DNA from: Clostridiales bacterium
Lineage (GTDB): Bacteria > Bacillota > Clostridia > Christensenellales > QALW01
Assembly (NCBI GenBank): GCA_018376855.1
Contig: JAHAAN010000129.1
Location: forward strand, 1 to 5,424
Direction: 5' to 3'
Length of the DNA: 5,424 nucleotides
The translations under genes and the position numbers were made by a program. The notes under the pieces were generated by a model. It was given only the letters and a program-made list of their open reading frames with translations, was not told the DNA's origin and did no database searches. Positions 1 through 4,951 of the stretch are shown here, piece after piece; the first letter of the stretch is position 1, and each line of letters starts with the position of its first letter.

Positions 1-31
1 GTGATTATTGAAAGCTTTTTAAAATAAAATG

Positions 32-54
32 AAAAATCCCGCTGATGCGGGATT
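32..54 (-). terminator. Intrinsic terminator of the DUF1540 gene
   Basis: An 8-bp perfect stem (35-42 pairing with 47-54) with a 4-base loop is GC-rich at its core. Read on the minus strand it is followed directly by a run of T with a few interruptions (continuing to about position 20). It lies 8 bases past the stop codon of the small minus-strand gene, which is the expected place for a Rho-independent terminator. Nothing else is recognisable between position 1 and this hairpin. Confidence 0.85.
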
Positions 55-61
55 CATGCTT

Positions 62-229
62 TTATCTTCTTGCGAAAGATTGACAATCTGTACATTCATC
101 CATAGCCGGATGTGCTTCATGAGTACCTACTTGAATGCGATCAAGGGAGCAATAGTCTGCACAGCCGCAATGATGTTTACAGCTTGTGACGGTACATGCG
201 ATGCAATGATTTTCTTTTTCTCTGCTCAT
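62..229 (-). CDS. DUF1540 domain small cysteine-rich protein (55 aa)
   Basis: This short minus-strand gene encodes 55 residues beginning MSREKENHCIACTV and ending CTDCQSFARR. It has eight cysteines (positions 9, 12, 17, 21, 23, 27, 46, 49) and several histidines. The pattern I/C-x-V-x-x-C, a central Cys cluster, then 'I-x-V' and a C-terminal T-x-C-x-S-F matches the DUF1540 family, small proteins common in Clostridia and Bacilli whose function is not established; the cysteine spacing suggests metal binding (inference). The start is well set: a GGAGGTG ribosome site (236-242 on the plus strand) lies 6 bases before ATG, and a strong intrinsic terminator follows the stop. It diverges from the pseudouridine synthase gene. 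There is no signal peptide, so it is presumably cytoplasmic. Confidence 0.88.
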   Translation of the reverse strand: MSREKENHCIACTVTSCKHHCGCADYCSLDRIQVGTHEAHPAMDECTDCQSFARR

Positions 230-258
230 TTTTTTCACCTCCGTAGTGCACTTTTATT

Positions 259-287
259 TTGAGCAAAGAAACTGCGATTTATACAAA
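259..287 (+). promoter_or_regulatory. Possible SigA promoter for the RluA-family gene
   Basis: TTGAGC (259-264) and TACAAA (282-287) are separated by 17 bases and would start transcription about 20 bases before the GTG start at 316. The -10 match is modest (TATACA at 280-285 with a 15-base spacer is an alternative). If real, the in-frame TTG at 259 is promoter, not coding, which agrees with the missing ribosome site in front of it. Confidence 0.3.
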
Positions 288-301
288 AATAATAAGACAA
301 A

Positions 302-308
302 AGAGGGG
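302..308 (+). promoter_or_regulatory. Ribosome binding site fixing the GTG start at 316
   Basis: AGAGGGG lies 7 bases before GTG at 316. No purine-rich ribosome site precedes the longer in-frame TTG start at 259, so this site decides the start of the pseudouridine synthase. Confidence 0.7.
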
Positions 309-315
309 AAAACAA

Positions 316-1230
316 GTGCGCAGAGAATTGCGTGCAGTGATTACGCCTGCATATGATGGCATGGAAGTCAAAGTGTATGCCCGGACGGTTATGAAAATTT
401 CTTCAACACTTTTAAATAAAATGAAATATTCCGAAGGGATATTGGTAAATAATAAGCAGGTTTTTGCAACAGAACGCCTTTCAGCAGGAGATCATTTGCT
501 TTTTTTACTTCCTGAAGGGAATTTATCGGAGAATGTGCTTCCAGAAAAGGGCGAATTAGATATTTATTACGAAGATCAGGATTTGCTGATTCTCAATAAA
601 AAACCAGGAATAGCGGTGCATCCTAATAAAGGACATGAATCCGGAACCGTTGCAAATTATCTTGCCGAATATTATCAACAAAACGGCATGGCAGCTTCGT
701 GCCATTTGGTAAATCGTTTGGATACCGGCACCTCAGGTTTAATGGCTATAGCGAAACACGCATATGCGCAAGAAAGGCTTGCAGCACAAATGGAGACCGG
801 AATTTTTGTGCGAAATTATTTAGCAATGGTTCATGGTTGTTTTACTGAAAAAGAGGGAAGAATAGAAGCTCCCATTGCGCGTCCCGATACGGCCACAATC
901 AAACGCATAGTAGATCCTTACGGAAAGTATGCAGCTACTAATTTTATGGTTTTAAAAAGCACAAAAAGTGCTTCCCTTCTCAGACTATGGCTTGACACAG
1001 GGCGAACACACCAAATCCGTGTACATATGTCATATTTAGGACATCCTCTTTATGGTGATTTTTTATATGGCCGTGAAGAAAAAGCAATTTCGCATACGGC
1101 GCTGCATTCGTGCTATCTTTCAATTGAGCATCCGGTCAGCGGCAAAAGAATGCATTGGTGCAGTGCTCCGCCGACGGATTTTCAAACACTTATTTTCGAT
1201 TGTTTTTGTGAATCAAAATCAAGCCGATAA
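316..1230 (+). CDS. RluA-family pseudouridine synthase
   Basis: This enzyme of 304 aa is predicted to convert uridine to pseudouridine in rRNA or tRNA (RluA/RluD/YhcT/YlyB-like group); the exact target base cannot be read from the sequence. The N-terminus (MRRELRAVITPAYDG, then an ISSTLLNKMK...ILVNNKQV segment at about residues 28-49) resembles the S4-like RNA-binding part of the family. The catalytic domain carries KKPGIAVHP (about 95-103), the signature NRLDTGTSGL with the catalytic aspartate at about residue 136, and the conserved RTHQIRVH...GHPLYGD block (about 230-248). The signature has Asn where many members have His before RLD, a variant I believe is common in Clostridia. A GTG start at 316 is chosen because of a good ribosome site and because family proteins typically begin with R-R-x-L; the TTG at 259 would add 19 unsupported residues. 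The last 41 bp overlap the convergent membrane-protein gene. Confidence 0.92.
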   Translation: MRRELRAVITPAYDGMEVKVYARTVMKISSTLLNKMKYSEGILVNNKQVFATERLSAGDHLLFLLPEGNLSENVLPEKGELDIYYEDQDLLILNKKPGIAVHPNKGHESGTVANYLAEYYQQNGMAASCHLVNRLDTGTSGLMAIAKHAYAQERLAAQMETGIFVRNYLAMVHGCFTEKEGRIEAPIARPDTATIKRIVDPYGKYAATNFMVLKSTKSASLLRLWLDTGRTHQIRVHMSYLGHPLYGDFLYGREEKAISHTALHSCYLSIEHPVSGKRMHWCSAPPTDFQTLIFDCFCESKSSR

Positions 1231-1393
1231 TAACGGTCAGAATCAATAATCCGGTAAAAACCAAGGCAATACCTGTAAGCTTATCAATCAATGCTTGCTT
1301 TTTTGATGGTTCCATTGTGGCGGAAAGAAAGTCTTCTGCAAAAATCTGTGCAGAAAATAAAATTGGTGTTATAATAAGAAAAGCGGTACTCAT
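1190..1393 (-). CDS. Small hypothetical membrane protein (67 aa)
   Basis: No family is recognised. The 67-aa product has a hydrophobic N-terminus (residues 2-19) ending near an A-E-D stretch that could be a signal peptide or a first membrane segment. A short hydrophilic middle (about 24-38, METPSK-like and Lys-rich) and a strong membrane helix (about 41-61) follow, then a basic tail (HKNNRK). Support for a real gene: an AAAGGA ribosome site about 8 bases before the ATG, a plausible promoter just upstream (1424-1452), and a sensible alternation of polar and apolar segments. Its 3' end runs 41 bp into the convergent pseudouridine synthase gene, and no terminator is visible. A small membrane subunit of a larger complex is possible, but nothing nearby supports that. 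Confidence 0.6.
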   Translation of the reverse strand: MSTAFLIITPILFSAQIFAEDFLSATMEPSKKQALIDKLTGIALVFTGLLILTVIIGLILIHKNNRK

Positions 1394-1423
1394 TGAAAGT
1401 CCTTTCGGATTTTATTTTTATTT

Positions 1424-1452
1424 AGTTTAACAGGTTACAGACATTTTGGCAA
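1424..1452 (-). promoter_or_regulatory. Probable SigA promoter of the 67-aa membrane protein gene
   Basis: Read on the minus strand, TTGCCA (1447-1452) and TAAACT (1424-1429) are separated by 17 bases. Transcription would begin near 1417, giving a leader of about 24 bases before the ATG at 1393. The -35 box matches at five of six positions and the -10 box at four of six. Confidence 0.4.
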
Positions 1453-1459
1453 GAAGGGA
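1453..1459 (+). promoter_or_regulatory. Ribosome binding site for the TTG start at 1470
   Basis: GAAGGGA lies about 10 bases before the TTG at 1470, a slightly long but acceptable spacing. An ATG at 1460 sits almost on top of this site and is in a different frame, so it is not the start of the gene as sequenced. Confidence 0.5.
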
Positions 1460-1469
1460 ATGAAAAAGC

Positions 1470-2360
1470 TTGCAAATCAGCTTAATCTTAGAAGGCGGCG
1501 GTATGCGAGGAGTTTATACTTCCGGCGTTTTAGACAGCTTTATGGATAATGGGCTGCATTTTACAAACATCATCGGCGTTTCAGCCGGCGCCTGCAATGC
1601 ACTTTCTTATATTTCCAATCAAAGAGGGCGCAGTGCAGAGATGTGCATACGCTTTGCAGACGATAAAAACTATATCAGCTTGCGCGGCATGGTTACACGC
1701 GGTTCAGTATTTGGCTTTGAGTACATGCTGGACGATATTGCAAACCGTCTTTTACCGTTTGATTATGAAGCATTTTCATCCTCTGATGCTCATTTAACAG
1801 CAGTAGCGACAAATATAAGAACAGGAAAAGCTGAATATCTTTCCGTGAGGAATATGCGTTGCGATGGAAATAAAGTAGTTGCTTCAAGTTCGATTCCTTT
1901 ATTTGCAAAAATTGTGCAGCTTGAAGGAAAGTTGCTTTTAGATGGGGGAGTGGCGGATTCAATTCCGATTGAATATTCGCAGCAGCAAGGTTATGACAAA
2001 CATGTGCTTATACTAACGCAGGCTCCGTCTTATAGAAAGCCACCTTTTGATATGGCTCGTGCTGCACGGGTAAAGTATAAGAAATATCCCAAGCTAATTG
2101 AAGCAATGATGAATAGATATATCTATTATAATTTATCTTTAGATATTGCTCACAGGCTTGCAAGTGAAGGAAAAGCTTTTATTATTCAACCGCAAAACAC
2201 GCCGGATGTTTCCAGTTTTTCTAAAAATAAAGATCGCCTTCGGAATTTATATGACATCGGTTATGCTGATGGCGTAGCTCAAATTGATCGTTTAAAAGCT
2301 TTTTGTGAAGGAAATGACGGCTTTTATGTGAAGAAAAATAAGGAGGATGAAACAAAATGA
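1470..2360 (+). CDS. Patatin-like phospholipase family protein
   Basis: This is a predicted serine lipid acyl hydrolase of 296 aa using a Ser-Asp dyad. The visible motifs are the oxyanion-hole glycine loop GGGMRG (residues 9-14), the nucleophile elbow GVSAG with Ser38, and D-G-G with the catalytic Asp158. It therefore looks catalytically intact. Length and motif spacing fit the bacterial YjjU / RssA-like branch, with a C-terminal extension (about 190-280) typical of that branch. There is no signal peptide or membrane segment, so it is presumably cytoplasmic, acting on membrane lipids or acyl thioesters; the true substrate is unknown. The start is TTG at 1470, which places the glycine loop at the usual distance from the N-terminus. 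The stop overlaps the start of the next gene by four bases (ATGA), indicating co-transcription and translational coupling with the YwlG-family gene. Confidence 0.9.
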   Translation: MQISLILEGGGMRGVYTSGVLDSFMDNGLHFTNIIGVSAGACNALSYISNQRGRSAEMCIRFADDKNYISLRGMVTRGSVFGFEYMLDDIANRLLPFDYEAFSSSDAHLTAVATNIRTGKAEYLSVRNMRCDGNKVVASSSIPLFAKIVQLEGKLLLDGGVADSIPIEYSQQQGYDKHVLILTQAPSYRKPPFDMARAARVKYKKYPKLIEAMMNRYIYYNLSLDIAHRLASEGKAFIIQPQNTPDVSSFSKNKDRLRNLYDIGYADGVAQIDRLKAFCEGNDGFYVKKNKEDETK

Positions 2361-2908
2361 CGAACATTATTACTCGGCAGGCAGAAACGGCTATTCAAGA
2401 ATTGTTGAAGGCTGCTCATTTAGAATCAGGAGATATTTTGGTTGTTGGGTGCTCCACCAGCGAAGTGGCCGGAAGCAAAATCGGAACAGCATCCAATACG
2501 GAGCTTGCAGCAGCAATCTATAACGGAATCGCTCCGACGCTGGAAAAAGAGGGGATCGCGCTGGCTGCTCAATGCTGTGAGCATTTAAATCGGGCTATTA
2601 TCATAGAAAAAGAAGTTGCAAAAAGAAAACAACTGCCTATTGTAAACGTTATTCCTCAGCCTAAAGCCGGCGGTTCTTTTGCCACAGAGATATGGTCCCA
2701 TATGTCAAACCCTGTTGCAGTAGAAAAAATTTCAGCACAAGCGGGGTTGGATATCGGGTTAACTTTGATCGGAATGCATTTGGAGCCTGTTGCAGTTCCG
2801 GTGCGGCTCAGTATATCCCATATCGGAGAGGCTATTTTGTGCGCCGCAAGAACAAGACCGCGTTTTATCGGCGGAGAACGCGCGCATTATGATGCTTCTT
2901 TGATGTAG
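2357..2908 (+). CDS. YwlG / UPF0340 (DUF436, TIGR01440) family protein
   Basis: The 183-aa product matches the full length of the YwlG/UPF0340 family, widespread in Bacillota and without an established biochemical role. Conserved family blocks are visible: GCSTSEVAGSKIG (31-43), the AAQCCEHLNRA block (70-80), PKAGGSFAT (102-110), the IGMHLEPVAVPVR block (138-150), and the C-terminal RPRFIGGERAHY (167-178). There is no signal peptide or membrane helix. The start is clear: GGAGG (2342-2346) lies 10 bases upstream of ATG 2357, which overlaps the patatin gene stop as ATGA. In many Bacillota ywlG lies near glyA or other one-carbon genes; here it is paired with a patatin, a pairing whose meaning is unknown. 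No terminator follows before the tRNA promoter, so its transcript may read into the tRNA and end at 3071-3113. Confidence 0.9.
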   Translation: MTNIITRQAETAIQELLKAAHLESGDILVVGCSTSEVAGSKIGTASNTELAAAIYNGIAPTLEKEGIALAAQCCEHLNRAIIIEKEVAKRKQLPIVNVIPQPKAGGSFATEIWSHMSNPVAVEKISAQAGLDIGLTLIGMHLEPVAVPVRLSISHIGEAILCAARTRPRFIGGERAHYDASLM

Positions 2909-2930
2909 AAGGAAAACAATAAAATAATGC

Positions 2931-2959
2931 TTGACATATCTGAATAAATCGCGTATAAT
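2931..2959 (+). promoter_or_regulatory. Consensus SigA promoter of tRNA-Met
   Basis: TTGACA (2931-2936) and TATAAT (2954-2959) match consensus at all twelve positions with the ideal 17-base spacer. Transcription should begin near 2966, leaving a leader of about 26 bases to be removed from the tRNA 5' end. A promoter this strong is usual for stable RNA genes. Confidence 0.92.
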
Positions 2960-2991
2960 TTCACCGTTGTCCAAGCGATGCAATTATATAT

Positions 2992-3068
2992 GGCGGTGTA
3001 GCTCAGCTGGCCAGAGCATTCGGTTCATACCCGACAGGTCGGAGGTTCAAATCCTCTCGCCGCTACCA
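2992..3068 (+). tRNA. tRNA-Met (anticodon CAT), elongator type
   Basis: The 77-base cloverleaf includes the encoded CCA. The acceptor stem is 2992-2998 with 3058-3064 (a G-T pair at 1-72, another wobble at 6-67), discriminator A3065, CCA 3066-3068. The D stem is GCTC/GAGC (3001-3004, 3014-3017). The anticodon loop is 3024-3030 with CAT at 3026-3028. The T arm is GGAGG/CCTCT around a TTCAAAT loop. It lacks the GGG/CCC anticodon stem and the 1-72 mismatch of an initiator, and it closely resembles the elongator tRNA-Met of Bacillus from memory. A tRNA-Ile2 with lysidine-modified CAT is the alternative but fits less well. The top of the anticodon stem (27-43) is a T-C mismatch. Confidence 0.95.
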
Positions 3069-3070
3069 GA

Positions 3071-3113
3071 AAAAAACGACGATTTTCAACAGAAAGCCGT
3101 CGTTTTTTCTTTT
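3071..3113 (+). terminator. Intrinsic terminator after tRNA-Met
   Basis: A long hairpin begins two bases after the tRNA CCA end. The arms AAAAAACGACG (3071-3081) and CGTCGTTTTTT (3098-3108) pair perfectly; after an A-C mismatch, five more pairs (3083-3087 with 3092-3096) close an AACA loop. The T-rich tail runs to about 3113. The A run on the 5' side means it could also terminate transcription on the minus strand. Confidence 0.92.
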
Positions 3114-3246
3114 ATTGAATTAAAAATAAGAAATTGAAGAAAAGAACGGTTTTGTTTAATACAAAGCATGATAGTTTACGTGACAAATAATTAAGTACAG
3201 GTAAAAGTTCATTTTAAACAAATTTTCTGTTAAGAAAAGGATTTTT
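3114..3246 (+). other. AT-rich intergenic stretch before the lipoprotein gene
   Basis: This stretch is very AT-rich and has no open frame worth calling. A small inverted repeat, TTTGT-TTAAT-ACAAA (3151-3165), is present and could be an operator or chance in such AT-rich DNA. I find no -35/-10 pair that is convincing; the promoter of the lipoprotein gene must lie here but cannot be placed. Confidence 0.4.
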
Positions 3247-3271
3247 GGAGGTAAAACATATGTATAAGGAG
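3247..3271 (+). promoter_or_regulatory. Tandem ribosome sites giving two possible in-frame starts
   Basis: GGAGGT (3247-3252) lies 7 bases before ATG 3260, and AAGGAG (3266-3271) lies 9 bases before an in-frame ATG at 3281. Both are good sites. The first is stronger, while the second gives a shorter and more typical lipoprotein signal peptide. Confidence 0.7.
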
Positions 3272-4312
3272 AAGCCTAAAATGAATTTTAAAAACAGAAA
3301 AATTTTTTTAACTTTGCTATTGATTATATTAATTATTTTAACGGGGTGTTCGACCTATATATCCACAACACCTACAACCCAAATGCCGCAGCATAGCTGT
3401 ACTGCGACAGTTAATGAATCTGTTTGGCCTTTTTCCATTGCAATAATTCCTGATACACAACAGGAAGTCATTATTGATAGTGCTATAAAAAACAAGCATT
3501 TTTTAAATCGCTGCCAGTGGTTAGTAAACAATAAGAACGAATTGAATCTTCGTTGCGTTGTTCATACAGGCGATGTTGTAAATTGGGGAAATGTTGATGA
3601 ATCTCAGTTTATTATAGCCTCAGAAGCCATGAAAGTTTTTGAGACGGCAAAGATTCCGGTAATATATGCGATAGGAAACCACGATACGGCAGCGGTTGGT
3701 GCAGGTGGGGGAGCGGCCGTTCCTTCCGAAACTATAAAAAGAGTTAGAGATACTTCTGTCTTTAATAAATATTTTTCAACTCAGCGCTATGACTATCTTG
3801 TAACAAAGGACGATGGAATTATTGATAATTCTTATTATTGTTTTGAAGAAGCAGGAGCAAAATGGATGATTCTTTCATTAGAACTTTGGCCTCGTACAGA
3901 AGTAGTAAACTGGGCAAAAGCTGTGGTTGAAACACATCCAAGGCATAATATTATGATCGTAACTCATTCATATTTAAATTCAAACGGCAGCATTTTAACA
4001 AATAATGGCGGTTATGGCGCAAATTCACCCAAATATGTTTACGATAATCTTATATCTCAATATAGTAATATAAAATTTGTATTTTGCGGACACACAGGAA
4101 ACGCACTTGTTGTTCCAAAGGTATGCGAAAACGGAAATAAAATTGTAACCATTCTTGGCGCATTTCATAGCAATTTAAAGAACCCTGTTCGTATTTTTAA
4201 TGTTGATGTTGCAAACGGATCTGTGTATGGAACGATTTATTGCCCTTTGGATGGTGAAGAATGGTCTCAATATAGATTTAATATCGAAGGTTTGTCATTC
4301 ATTGTAGAATAA
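3260..4312 (+). CDS. Metallophosphoesterase (calcineurin-like) lipoprotein
   Basis: This is a predicted secreted, membrane-anchored phosphoesterase (350 aa from ATG 3260; 343 aa from ATG 3281). A basic N-terminus (KNRK) is followed by a run of Leu/Ile and a lipobox ILTGC with the lipidated cysteine at residue 30 (23 from the second start). A short Ser/Thr/Pro linker leads to the catalytic domain. Dimetal motifs appear in the usual order: PDTQ (64-67, in place of the more common D-x-H), TGD (103-105), GNHD (139-142), TH (235-236) and GHTG (277-278). The set is complete, so it is probably active on the outer face of the membrane; the PDTQ variant is known among secreted calcineurin-like enzymes. 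The substrate is unknown. The gene stands alone, is strikingly AT-rich at its 5' end (about 23% GC over 3301-3360) and has no visible terminator. Confidence 0.9.
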   Translation: MYKEKPKMNFKNRKIFLTLLLIILIILTGCSTYISTTPTTQMPQHSCTATVNESVWPFSIAIIPDTQQEVIIDSAIKNKHFLNRCQWLVNNKNELNLRCVVHTGDVVNWGNVDESQFIIASEAMKVFETAKIPVIYAIGNHDTAAVGAGGGAAVPSETIKRVRDTSVFNKYFSTQRYDYLVTKDDGIIDNSYYCFEEAGAKWMILSLELWPRTEVVNWAKAVVETHPRHNIMIVTHSYLNSNGSILTNNGGYGANSPKYVYDNLISQYSNIKFVFCGHTGNALVVPKVCENGNKIVTILGAFHSNLKNPVRIFNVDVANGSVYGTIYCPLDGEEWSQYRFNIEGLSFIVE

Positions 4313-4405
4313 AAAACAATACAAAGACGGATAATGTTAAAATATATCGTAATTCAAGAGAGCGGCAGGTTGAACAAAAGACAGTAAGATAGCCATAATA
4401 AGCTT
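4313..4405. other. Convergent intergenic gap without a recognisable signal
   Basis: This 93-base AT-rich gap separates the ends of the convergent lipoprotein and metalloregulator genes. I looked for a shared terminator and found none; the only symmetry is a weak TTCAA...TTGAA pair around a 12-base loop, without a T run. Confidence 0.4.
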
Positions 4406-4771
4406 CTATTTTCCTTCAACATGTTTCTTTAACGCTTCAAAGCTTTCTGCACTAATTACATGTTCAATCCGGCAGGCATCTTCAGCAGCAGTTTTTGAAT
4501 CAACTCCCAGCATAATCAACCATTGACTTAGCAGTGTGTGTCTTTCATATATCTTTTCTGCAATACGTTTTCCCTTATCGGAGAGAATAATGCGGCCGTT
4601 ATCAACTACATGGATATAACCGTTTTCTCGCAGATTTTTCATCGCTACACTGACACTTGGCTTAGAAAATTCCAATTCAGCAGCAATATCAATTGAACGA
4701 ACGGAACCCCTACGCTTTTCTAAAATAAGAATAGTTTCCAAATAGTTTTCGGCAGATTCTTGAATCTTCAT
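4406..4771 (-). CDS. DtxR/MntR-family metal-dependent transcriptional regulator
   Basis: This 121-aa protein should repress or control metal-ion transport genes in response to Fe(II) or Mn(II). The N-terminal winged helix-turn-helix (about 5-65) includes the family-typical SAENYLETIL start, a recognition region SKPSVSVAMKNLRENGYI (36-53) and a wing ending in LSDKGKRIAE. The dimerisation/metal domain (about 70-118) has H78 and the C-R-I-E-H motif with Cys100, Glu103 and His104, matching the primary-site ligands C102/E105/H106 of DtxR, which argues for iron rather than manganese (inference). The position of DtxR Met10 / MntR Asp8 is Asn9 here. There is no SH3-like C-terminal domain, as in MntR. 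The start is supported by GGAG 7 bases before ATG. It has its own promoter and no adjacent transporter, so its targets lie elsewhere. Confidence 0.9.
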   Translation of the reverse strand: MKIQESAENYLETILILEKRRGSVRSIDIAAELEFSKPSVSVAMKNLRENGYIHVVDNGRIILSDKGKRIAEKIYERHTLLSQWLIMLGVDSKTAAEDACRIEHVISAESFEALKKHVEGK

Positions 4772-4798
4772 ATCGCTTCTCCGTTTTACAAAATTCGC

Positions 4799-4843
4799 AA
4801 CACAAATTTTTATCTTATTATATCATAATCGGATTGATGTGTT
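4799..4843. promoter_or_regulatory. Inverted repeats centred on the regulator's -10 box (possible operator)
   Basis: ATTAT-atc-ATAAT (4817-4829) is a perfect short palindrome covering the -10 box. Outside it, AACACA (4799-4804) and TGTGTT (4838-4843) form a second inverted pair with nearly the same centre. DtxR-family repressors often autoregulate through palindromes at the promoter, but this does not match the DtxR or MntR consensus I know, and AT-rich DNA gives such symmetry by chance. Confidence 0.3.
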
Positions 4844-4846
4844 CAA
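4817..4846 (-). promoter_or_regulatory. SigA promoter of the DtxR-family gene
   Basis: On the minus strand TTGAAC (4841-4846) and a perfect TATAAT (4817-4822) are separated by 18 bases. Transcription would start near 4810, leaving a leader of about 40 bases before the ATG at 4771. Confidence 0.7.
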
Positions 4847-4951
4847 TATAATACTTAAAATATGGTACATCATTTGGCTCGCAAAGTCAAGTTTTGGCAG
4901 CGCATGGATTTACAGAGCGAAAAGGAGAGGGGAGAGGCTCAAAAGCGCAGG
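4847..4951. other. Gap between regulator promoter and recombinase gene
   Basis: About 105 bases. A purine-rich stretch (4919-4937) lies next to the recombinase stop, and GC content begins to rise here. No terminator hairpin for the recombinase, no gene, and no copy of the tRNA 3' end is visible. Confidence 0.4.

Noticed and set aside
29..262. 77-aa plus-strand reading frame
   Set aside because: It runs antisense through the DUF1540 gene, its ribosome site and its terminator, and resembles no protein family.
259..315. N-terminal extension of the pseudouridine synthase from TTG 259
   Set aside because: There is no ribosome site before 259, whereas GTG 316 has one, and the family N-terminus begins at R-R-x-L.
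1693..1962. 89-aa minus-strand reading frame
   Set aside because: It is antisense to the intact patatin gene, with no ribosome site or family resemblance.
2692..2983. Frames on both strands over the YwlG-family gene (2692-2892 plus, 2759-2983 minus)
   Set aside because: They are shadows of a clear family member and have no support of their own.
2931..3137. 68-aa plus-strand reading frame
   Set aside because: It is a translation of the tRNA promoter, the tRNA and its terminator.
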